A DNA stretch of 64,000 nt from Spirodela intermedia (taxonomy: Eukaryota > Streptophyta > Magnoliopsida > Alismatales > Araceae). The DNA lies in the NCBI GenBank assembly GCA_902729315.2, contig LR746270.1, positions 2,264,501 through 2,328,500 of the forward strand, written 5' to 3'. Made by a program: the position numbers and the translations under genes. The notes under the pieces were generated by a model. The model was not told the DNA's origin. It saw only the letters and a program-made list of their open reading frames with translations, and made no database searches. Shown here one piece after another: positions 1 through 8,922 of the stretch (position 1 is its first letter; the number at the start of each line of letters is the position of its first letter).

Positions 1-2202
1 AGAGATGATGAGTGAACAAATCTCGGACTTACAGGAGAAGGTGAACGAGAGATGATGACTAATGCCTTTCCACATATCTTTCTCCGAAACTTATGAATTG
101 GTGTTAATATATATATAGTTGCTGGAAGCACTGGACTGGAAATTTATGCACAAAAAGGATTTGGGGGTTCAGGTCAGAATATGTTTAATTCTTGAGACGT
201 TATGGTTTCATTTCTTGCGTCTTTCCTGAAATGGCAATCAATGAAACTGCGGATGAGAACCAGATCCATTCAGTTCCTCAAGTTTTTGGTGTTATCACAT
301 CTGTGCAGGAGCTGTCGCAGTCGTGGGATTCTTCTTCCATGAGCGCGGAGAATGAATTCCTTCGTCTACAGGTTGCTGTGCCATCGATGTTTCCTCGCCT
401 CTGTCTGATATTAATCCCGCGTTATCTTCTCCTTCTGCTTACAGGCCATTGAAAACGACCGGGAAGCAGAAACTCTGCGCAGGAATCTGAACGTCTGTCT
501 CGAAGCTAACGAAAAACTCGTGAGGTACGTTCGGAGCTTGGGACCCTTGGGACCCCTGGGCTTTCCAAATGTAGCCACTGTAGGGATGATGGACGATGAT
601 CGCTTAGATGTCAGTTTCTTCCACAGCTTCCTATTTTTAGATATCAGCTGGGGAAGATGGCCAGACCATGGAGCTTGGGGACCCTTGGGCCTTCTTCTAC
701 CAGCTCCTCCTCACATCACATCTCTCGTCTGCAGGCATGTGGATGAATTGACGCTGGAGCTTGAGGAAGCTAGAAGAGACCCGCATCGTCACCATGTTGT
801 CTCCTCCGGTGAAGGGGAGATTGATGGGCAGATGGAACTCAAGGCCATGGTTGACGCCATCGCCGCCGCCAGCCAGCGGGAGGCGGAGGCCCACGAGACG
901 GCGATCCTGCTGGCCAAGGAGAACGAGGAGCTGCGCGCCAAACTGAATGTTCTGATCGAGGAGAACAACAAGCTCATCGAGCTCTACGAGGCCGCCGTCT
1001 CTGAGGGCATCATCTCCAAGAAAGCCGGAGAAGAAGAAGAAGACCAGGAGAGCAGGAAGGAGGAGCTCCGCGACGTGCACGAGGAGAACGAGCGGCTCAT
1101 GGGGCTGTACGAGCGGGCCATGCAGGAGAGGGACGAGCTCAAGAGGTTGCGAGAAGAAGAAGGGGAGAAGAAGAAGAAGAAGAAGGAAGAAGATGATGAG
1201 TTGCAGGGGAAGGTGGAGATGGCGGTGGGGGAGCTGGCGGAGGCGGTGGCTCGCTTTGGGGAGCTGGGCGAGCTTGCAGAGGAAATCCATGGCTCGGAGG
1301 AGGACCTCCAGCTGAGAAGGGAAGAGATCTCCTCTCTGAGGAGCTTCTGCAACGAGATGCAGCAGAGGAAGAGGACGATCATGGAGGAGAAGATGGAGAG
1401 GAAGAGGTTGCAGGTGCAAGATTTGGCCCCGGAGATGGAGATTTGGTTGCAGAGGGAGGACCAGGCGAGGAAGAAGGTGGAGCTTCAGGTGAAGCTCGCG
1501 GCGGAGAAGGAGGAGGCCGCCGCCGCCTGCAGAGAGGCTGCGAAGTCTGAAGCTCGGCTGAGGGCGGAACTTAACTCCCTGAAGGCGGCTTACAGGGAGG
1601 CCGAGGAGCAGAGGAAGGAGAGCAAGAAGGTGCTCTTCGCCGTCGACAACAACGTGCTGGCGGAGCTCGGCAGTGCCGCTGGGCCGCCGGCGCCGGTGAA
1701 GAAGGCCTGCGAGCTGCTGAAGGCGGAGGAGGAGCTGCCGAAGCTCGCCGCCGAGATGAAGCGGGTGAGGGAGAGGATAGCGGCGGCGCAGAGGATGAAG
1801 GGCGCGGAGGAGGCGGCGGAGGCGGCGGAGGCGGCGGAGGCGGCGAGGGCGGCGGCGGTGGCTGAGGAGGACGAGTTGCGGGAGGTCCGGAGGGGGAGGG
1901 AAGCGGCGCGGCGGACGGCGGCGGAGCTCACCGGCGAGTTCTGGGCGGCGGCCGTTGACTACCAGGAGAGCTGCTTCGTGGCGGCGGCGGCGGAGGAGGA
2001 GCTGGAGATGCGCGAGGAGGAGCTCCTCCTGCGTGTGGAGGCCCTCGAGGAGCTGAGGAAGGGTAGGATCTGCGGTGCCCAGAAGCTGATATCACTGCTG
2101 GAGCACTGCAGGGCTCTCCTGCTCTCTCTCGCCGTCTCTCCCTCTCCCTCTCCCTCTCCCTCACTCTCTCTACCTCTCTCTCTCTCTCTCTTCGCCGTTT
2201 AA
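1..2202 (+). CDS. Kinesin-12-type phragmoplast kinesin, C-terminal stalk (5' end outside window)
   Basis: Only the C-terminal part lies in the window; the motor domain would be to the left. Proposed exons are <1-40, 309-371, 445-524 and 735-2202, joined by GT-AG introns with consistent phase. The product is almost entirely charged coiled coil rich in E, K, R, L and A. A segment reading ENEELRAKLNVLIEENNKL followed by IELYEAA resembles the stalk of plant KIN-12E/F proteins, which act with microtubules at the phragmoplast and preprophase band during cell division. A stretch of alternating GAG/GCG codons near 1808-1860 encodes an E-A-A repeat. The last ~25 codons run through a CT microsatellite and give a P/S/L-only tail, so the true stop may differ, for example if a late intron was missed. 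Whether another exon lies between 40 and 309 is not certain. The family call rests on recognition of the stalk, not on a motor domain. Confidence 0.7.
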
Positions 2203-2544
2203 CGAGGGGCTAGCACCTCTGTACGTCGATCGCTCTCAAGAATCCATGAACGATGTAGTATGACCTTACGTATGGGACCGAAGAACCCCATCCACCTGTC
2301 CCATAGTCCCATGAGGGGGGAGGGAGAGAGAGAGAGAGAGAGAGAGGGCGAGAAAGTTGCACCAAGAAAGATAGCACCTTTCTTTTTTAGCTTGGTGGGT
2401 CCTCTTTGGATCACATTCATGGAGGATTCGTGGCGACGAAGTCTTCGGGAGGCGGGAGGGTGTTGACCTGTTGTTTTGACCTCAGCAGCAGAGAACTTCG
2501 CAAGGTGGAGGATTCTGCCTCCTCTCTGGTGGGGGGGAATCGAT
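2203..2544. other. Short intergenic spacer with GA microsatellite
   Basis: The spacer lies between the kinesin stop and the next start. It contains a GA microsatellite at about 2328-2347, in the likely promoter or leader of the downstream gene. The kinesin exon itself ends in a CT run (about 2104-2191), so CT and GA tracts face each other across about 150 bp. No other gene is seen. Confidence 0.6.
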
Positions 2545-3399
2545 ATGGGCTCGGGGCGGCCCGCCGGCGGCAAGCGGCGGCGCTTCAAGCGGAAGCTCCT
2601 GGAGATGGCGGAGGGAGAGGGAGAGGGAGGTGAGTTCGAGGCGTCGGAAGGCGCGGTGGTGCTGGCGGAGCACCGGCGGACGGTGGCGGAGCTGTTGGCG
2701 GAGCTGGAGGCGGAGAGATCAGCGTCGGCGACGGCGGTGAGCGAGGCCATGGCGATGATTCTGCGGCTGCAGAGGGAGAAGGGGCTGCTCCTGATGGAAA
2801 AGCGCCAGTTCCAGCAGGCGGCAGAGGAGACGATGACCTACCACCAGGAGCAGCTCCTCCGCCTCGAGGACCTCCTCTACCGGCGCGAGCAGGCGCTGCA
2901 GGCGCTCTCCTGCGAGGTGCAGGCCTACCGCCACCGCCTCCTCAGCCTCGGCATCTCTCCTGATTTCTCGCCCAACCGCAGCGAGGAGGAGGAGGACAAT
3001 TCCGAGATGGGGAACCTGGATAGGAGGCTACGGGGGCTGGAAGCAGAGAGGGAGACGATGCGGCAGGTGGTGGGCTCTCTGCAGGTGGACATGGCACTGC
3101 TGAGGAAGATCGCCCGGCGAATCGGAGAAGAGGAAGAGGAACAGGAGGCTTCTCCTTCCTCCTCGACTCCCCCACCAGCGGCGGCGGCGACGACGACGAC
3201 GACGGTGAAGGAGGCGCAGCACCCGCCCTGGTGTGTTGGGTTCTTCTTGTGGACGACGATCAGGGCAATCCCAGCCTTCTTCCTGGGGGGAAGCTTCCCA
3301 TTCCTGCTCAAGATCAGGGAACTCGTCGAGGTATTACTACACAATCTGGTCCGAACCTCCCCTAAAAAATACGTTTTCTTTCAAATTCAGAGAAGATGA
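2545..3399 (+). CDS. GTD-binding domain protein, MYOB7/FLOURY1-like (short form)
   Basis: This is a single open frame of 284 codons from the ATG at 2545; an internal ATG lies at codon 21. Residues about 45-137 are a coiled coil ending EVQAYRHRLLSLGI, preceded by a conserved-looking AMAMILRLQREKGLLLMEKR block. That matches the GTD-binding domain (DUF593) of plant myosin receptors, which bind the globular tail of myosin XI on vesicles. A basic patch (GGKRRRFKRK) sits at the N terminus. A hydrophobic segment (about residues 230-255, with FFLWTTIRAIPAFFLGG) lies near the C terminus and could be a membrane anchor. The protein is shorter than the Arabidopsis MYOB7 I remember (about 500 residues). 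A possible donor (GAG/gtatta near 3330) could extend it into an unseen exon. Its position beside the JMJ22-type gene supports a MYOB7-like identity. Confidence 0.72.
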   Translation: MGSGRPAGGKRRRFKRKLLEMAEGEGEGGEFEASEGAVVLAEHRRTVAELLAELEAERSASATAVSEAMAMILRLQREKGLLLMEKRQFQQAAEETMTYHQEQLLRLEDLLYRREQALQALSCEVQAYRHRLLSLGISPDFSPNRSEEEEDNSEMGNLDRRLRGLEAERETMRQVVGSLQVDMALLRKIARRIGEEEEEQEASPSSSTPPPAAAATTTTTVKEAQHPPWCVGFFLWTTIRAIPAFFLGGSFPFLLKIRELVEVLLHNLVRTSPKKYVFFQIQRR

Positions 3400-4090
3400 C
3401 TCGCCCCTTTTCCTTCAACGTCTCATTTCTTCAGCCAATTTTCCCCCATAACTCTGATCTTCGCTTCCCAGCGGACCCTCTCGTTCGTCTGCTCGAGGAA
3501 GAACGCCGACGCCGGCAGGCGCGTAGAAGAGCACCATATGCGCGCTTCTTCTTCTTCTTCCCTCAACTTCCCAGTGATTGAATCCGACCCTCGTTTGATC
3601 AGCAGCCATCGCGAGAACAGGGGTTGCAGGCGGGTTACGCCGGGGACTCCAAGCGGCGGGGCTGCCTCCTCATCCTCATCCTCCATGGGCTTCCTGGTCC
3701 TGCTCCTCCTGCTCGACTCGTCCTCCCCCCGCATCCGACTCCAACTCCTGAGGCGTCTCTCCCAGATGCGGAGTTCTTGAGCTCCTGAGCTCTCTTGGGC
3801 ATGGCCAGGTTTTTTTTTAAATAAATTTATTATTTATTTATTTTATTTTATTGTAATTATAATTTTTGTGATTAACAAGTAGATATGTTTATGAAGGATG
3901 TAAATAGTTTCCTACTTTTGAGTCCCAAAAAAGATGGGAAAGTGGGTTCGGATTCTTGTTTTTATTCTAATTTTTTATTACAAAAAAATACGATCTTTTA
4001 TATGAAAACCCCTAGAATTCCCAGGGCACTCTCCCTTCTTCTCGGTCTCCACATCCAGCTGCGGCGGCCGGCGGCTCCCTTCTGCGCAAG
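3400..4090. other. Intergenic spacer upstream of the JmjC gene
   Basis: The first half is GC-rich with only short low-complexity frames. The segment from about 3808 to 3890 is strongly AT-rich (poly-T and ATTTATTT runs). The last ~80 bp before the ATG at 4091 are GC/CT-rich and probably the 5' leader. No gene is recognised. The GC-rich part up to ~3790 could hold the 3' UTR or a missed last exon of the GTD-binding gene. Confidence 0.5.
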
Positions 4091-7000
4091 ATGCCCGCCT
4101 TCAAGGAGCTCATGGGGGTCGTCTCCCCCCGTCTCCTCAGCTCCGTGATCAGGAAGAGGAGCAGGAACAGGAAGAAGAAGAAGAAGACGAAGACGAAGAC
4201 GAAGGCGCAGGAGATCAATCCCGGAGCTGCTGCAGATGAAGACCCAGAAGGTGGGATCGATTCCGCGGTGGAAATGGAGGAGGAAGCAGGAGGGTTCGAC
4301 CTGAAGAGCTCCTCCTCCTCCCTCAGCCACGCCATCCAGCCGCTGGGTAATCTTCTCCTCGCCGGCGATCCCTCCGCCAACATCCGCCACCGCGGGCTTG
4401 GCTCCCTCTTCGTCCTCTCCGACGAGCTCCTCCTCGATGTCCTCTCCCTCCTCCCCGCCGGCGACCTCGCTCGCCTCGCCGCCGTGAGCAAATCTCTCTA
4501 CGTCTTCTCCACCCACGATCCTCTCTGGAGAAACCTCGTCCTGGAGGACCTGCGAGGCGATTTCCTCTTCACCAGTTCCTGGAGGTCCACCTACGCCTCC
4601 GCCGCCGCCGGGTTCATATCGCCGGGCGGCGCCGCCGTCAGGATCAGAGACTTCTATTCGGATTACCTCTTCCAGAGCTGGCTCTGCGCGAGCATGGAGA
4701 TGAAGCCCGAGTGGCTCAGGACGGAGAACATCAAGCGGCGGCGGGGAATCTCCGTGGAGGAGTTCGTCTCCTGCTTCGAGGAACCCAACATTCCAGTGCT
4801 CCTGGAGGGATGCATGGAGGACTGGCCGGCGGCGAGCCAGTGGGACCATGCCGGCCTGGTGGGGATCTGCAAGGGGGCCAAGTTCGCCGTCGGCCCAGTG
4901 GAGATGGACATGGAGAGCTACTTCCAGTACGGCGGCGCCGCCAGGGAGGAGCGCCCGCTGTACCTCTTCGATCCCAAGTTCGCCGACAAGGTCCCCGAGC
5001 TCTGCTCCGACTACCAGGTCCCCGAGTATTTCAGAGAGGACCTGTTCTCCGTTCTTGGGGACGAAAGACCAGACTACAGGTGGATCATCGTCGGCCCTGC
5101 AGGTTCTGGGTCGTCCTTCCATGTCGATCCCAACTCCACCTCTGCGTGGAACGCGGTGATCAAGGGGTCGAAGAAGTGGGTCATGTTTCCGCCGGAGGTG
5201 GCGCCGCCGGGAGTTCACCCGAGCGCCGATGGGTCGGAGGTGGCGTGTCCAGTTTCCATCATGGAGTGGTTCATGAACTTCTATGGCGCCTGCAGGGACT
5301 GGCCGAAGCGGCCGGTTGAGTGCGTTTGCAGAGCTGGGGAGATCGTCTTCGTCCCCAATGGGTGGTGGCATTTGGTGATCAACCTCGAGGATTCTGTGGC
5401 AATCACGCAGAATTATGTCAGCAGGTATGATCATCTCTGTCACCGATCTTCCCTGCAGAAGTTTGCTGCTGAAGATCCATCCGATGATAATTAGCTCCAT
5501 GCTCTATTTTTTGCTTCGAATTGCATCATTTTGGAGCAAAATTCGTCAAAAATCTCTTGAACTTCTTCTCTGGAAGGCACTGATTTCGCTAGAAATTAAG
5601 AAATGATTATCTGAAATAAAAATGGATGTAAAGGCTGGGAGTTGTTCTTGTTATATCTAACAAGTGACTTTGGGTAGTCATAGAGATTGACTTCTTCTTG
5701 GTGTATGAAGATCAAATCACGGACTCTCTCACCATGAGAAATGATTTTCCCAAGGCATAGATGTAGCATGAATGGGAGCTTCTTCTCTCTAGGTTTCGAA
5801 GGTCATGGTGAAGGAGTCATCGTACATTAGTAGAAAAATGATTTTTTTATCAAAGTTTAACAATATTATTTTACCAAAAAGCATGAACATAAAACCCTTT
5901 TCTCTTGTTTATAATAGGAAAACTATAATGGACCTGCGAACTAAAGTATTGCTTAATCATAAAAGGCAATGATCAAAGGCCGATGAAAGGGAGAAATACG
6001 ACACATAAATGGAAAATGAGTGGAAAATGCTTTGAACATTGCAAATGAGAAATCTTTGACCGAGGGGAAAAAAAAAATCTCCTAGTGGGGGAAGGAGCTG
6101 GAATATTTTGAAATTCTTGTTGGATGGAAATCTCAAAAAGATCAAATATAATACTTCAACATCTCATTTATTGCTTTTAAGAGGACACCAATGTGGGTGA
6201 ATATACACTTCATTGAAATTCTTCATAGAAAGGAGAATAGAACACCTTTTTTTATCTTTGGCCAATGGGACTTGCCATCTAGGATCAGAGGTCATAACAT
6301 AGGTGTTGACTTTAGTCTCAGATTTTAAAATAACAAGACTTGGTTCTTGTTATTTTTCTGTGCCACCACCGAAAGTGTGCTGTTTTGTGTCATAGTTACC
6401 CCCTTTGATCTAATCCGCAAAGTATGGGTTTCAGGGAGGATTATTATTAGAAGCCTATGATTAGCCATATGAAGTGCCATTTTATTTATTTCAGCCTTTG
6501 CAACATCGACAGCACTTCTACCACCGTCATAAATAGAAAGAACTCTGGAGCATCAGTCACACTGAGGAGATCACTCGCAGCGTTGCGCACGAGCTTCCCC
6601 TGGCCTAAACCTGCCCTTCCTTTTGTGACGAGAATCTCCCCGGCTGCTGTCCTCTGGGATCTGTGTTTTTCGGTTTCTCTCCTCTGTGGGCATTTGTGAT
6701 GTAGTCAGGTCTGTGGCATCTGACCTCCATTGCAAGGGAAATAGTCACAGTTCTCTCAACTTTCCTATTTTTTCTCCTCCTCTTGTCTGACAGAGCTTCA
6801 TACAGCAATCCTGATGTTAATTGTAGTCGTGGTTAGACTCAGATTCATAACCAGCTTATGGTCGATGAAACAAGGCTCAGATGCCATGGTTTTGGGTAAG
6901 AATTCTGATCCAGTGATAGTCATCCTCAGTGTCCGGTGCTGCTCCATAGAATTTTTTTTTTTTACTTCATCTGGCTTGGGGTAATCTTTCACCTTCTCTA

Positions 7001-7474
7001 CTAAGGGGACGTTTCTTTGGAGGGCAAACAGGACTGTGTGCTCCATATAGTCTGGATTGCTGTCATCCTCCACTTACTTGCCTTCTACATTCTGTGACAA
7101 GAGAGAATAAAAATAAATAAACAAATAAATAAATAAAATAAGCTCTTGATTCCTGTAGCTGTTGTATTTATTCATCATCATCCTTGTTCTTCTGCTTCCA
7201 AGTTCAGTCTTGTTGTTTTCTCTCTCTAAACAGGAGGAATTTGCTGAATGTGCTGGATTTTCTTAGGAGGCCCAATGCAAAGGAACTTGTCTCGGGGACA
7301 GAGGACAGGGTCAACTTGTATGAAAAATTCAGGTGCGCAGTCGAGTCCTACTTTCCGGGATTAATCGATGAGCTCAGGAAGAAAGCGGAAGGGAAGATGG
7401 CTGAAGAGAAGAAGATGACATTCTGGGAGTCGGTCTCCGATGCTAACACTGGAGGGTTTAAGTTCTCTTTCTGA
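4091..7474 (+). CDS. JMJ22: F-box/JmjC arginine demethylase, JMJ22 type
   Basis: There are two exons, 4091-5424 and 7234-7474 (1809-bp intron), giving about 524 residues, close to the Arabidopsis family length. Residues 25-40 are a K/T-rich basic run, a likely nuclear signal. Residues about 104-150 form an F-box (LSDELLLDVLSLLP...PLWRNLVLED). A cupin/JmjC fold follows, with iron ligands visible as His344 and Asp346 in SSFHVDPNS and His427 in PNGWWHLV; a Lys in KGSKKWVMFPPE could bind 2-oxoglutarate. The short second exon (NVLDFLRRPNAKELVSGT) is the conserved C-terminal block of the family. In Arabidopsis JMJ20/JMJ22 are reported to remove methyl groups from histone H4R3 at gibberellin genes during seed germination; the same role here is inference. 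The exon 2 acceptor is a tandem CAG-GAG, giving one residue more or less. Confidence 0.92.
5425..7233 (+). other. Intron of the JmjC gene
   Basis: A GT (gtatga) to AG (aaacag) intron of 1809 bp, AT-rich throughout. It includes a poly-A tract (about 6065-6078) and an ATAAATAAA-type repeat near 7108-7140. No coding homology or clear transposon was recognised in it. Confidence 0.8.
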
Positions 7475-8694
7475 CCCATTTCTATCCAGATTGGGGCACA
7501 GACAGATTTTCTATGAAGAAGGTTTTTGAAACCCTTTTTTTTTCTTGGCAGGTCATGATGGTTGACTTTTGCCACTGGGTTTAGAGGAAAAGGGCTGTTT
7601 TTTATTTCTTTAGTTTAGTTTTTTTTCTTTCTGTGGAAGGTAACAAACGGAGTAGAAACTCTGCTCTGCCTGTTGGTTGACTTTTAGCTCATCTTCTTGT
7701 ATCATTTCTGGCATTCGCCAGTCCAAATTCATTTAGAGAGATCATACTTTGGGATTAAAAGGGGTGGGGGTGGGGATTTTTGAATGGAAACCCTTGCTTT
7801 TGGTTCCATTTTCCTTGGTTCAAACGTTTGATCTAACCCCGGTCATTGATAGGGTATGGTTTCAAGTATTATCCCCCATAAACAGCTGGCAAGCTCTGAA
7901 AATCCAGCGTTGACCTCCAGAAAAAAAACAATTCGCCAAGTTTATGAAGGCGTTTGGCTGCCCATAATGAAAATGTCAACCCACGAACAAAAACTGAATA
8001 AAACAAGGAGATGAGAAGTCAACGGTTACCCCCTGAAAGTTTGACATCCTTTCCAGCAGCATAACAGGTGACCATAAAAGTGTGTGATATTACATCATGA
8101 AACTTGGAAAATCAGAACATCTCATTGAAGGGAAGAGTGTCAAGATTTTTGCCATGCTTGGTCAACGCTTTAAAACCTTGGGCATTTCTTTGTTTGAGGG
8201 AGCTTCTCATGAACTCACATATAAAATAGGAGGTACGTGAATAACTGACTCAAAAATCTCATGCAAAAGGAAAGGAGCATGGCGTTGCCCAAATTCCTTT
8301 TCTCGCTCTCTTACTTTTTCCACCTATAATGTTTGCCGAGAATTAAGATTTCAGAATCGGTTCTTCCGTACATTACCCAGAATCCTTGGAACGTTTTGAG
8401 GAGAGTTGACCAATTACAGATTGGGGAATTAATCTGGTGGGTTTCCTTTTGATGCGGTTAATGAGGGAGCAGGCTTAGGGGGGCCTCTTTTGGATGGCAT
8501 GAAATGAATGAGGTTGGAAGTCAACTTGTTCAACTGAAACCTTGCACATGAGCAGGTTTCCCTCACAGATTGTTGGACGAGGAGAAAAAGTCAAAATATT
8601 TTGGATACAGGTAGATAAGAATTTAACTGAGATGGGCTGCTTCAGCCGCCGCCGGAAAAAAAAAGATCGGCCAAAAAAATTGCTTTGAGAGCTT

Positions 8695-8733
<39 letters not shown>

Positions 8734-8922
8734 ACCATTTATCATGGTCTTCGACTGCCCACAAGCAAGCTGCCGGCGATCGCTCCGGCAGCAAGCTCTG
8801 CCAACAGGATCTTGCAATTTCGCTGCTGAATCCCTCCTGGGGGAAAGTATCCCCGTCTTGAGATGGTATCTCCGTTGACTCTCCCCTAAATCCGCTGCTG
8901 CGGGTGGGTGGGGTAGGGAATA
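7475..8922. other. Intergenic region between JMJ22 and the PPR gene, with GA microsatellite
   Basis: The first ~250 bp are T-rich and fit the JMJ22 3' UTR. The rest shows no gene. A pure GA run at 8699-8730 lies about 190 bp before the PPR start codon, in the position of a promoter or leader GAGA element. The ~150 bp after it are GC-richer and likely the PPR 5' leader. Confidence 0.6.

Noticed and set aside
192-452. Reading 192-452 as one small gene
   Set aside because: It begins at TTG and only 309-371 behaves as an exon (good acceptor ending at 308, donor after CTACAG), joining in phase to the next kinesin exon.
697-1931. Long minus-strand frames opposite the kinesin exon
   Set aside because: Low-complexity L/F/S-rich translations of GAG/AAG-rich coiled-coil codons; the plus-strand frame continues the stalk and has matching splice sites.
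3998-5500. A 500-residue open frame on the minus strand opposite JMJ22 exon 1
   Set aside because: It is the shadow of a GC-rich coding exon; it has no domain I recognise, while the plus strand carries a clear F-box and JmjC fold.
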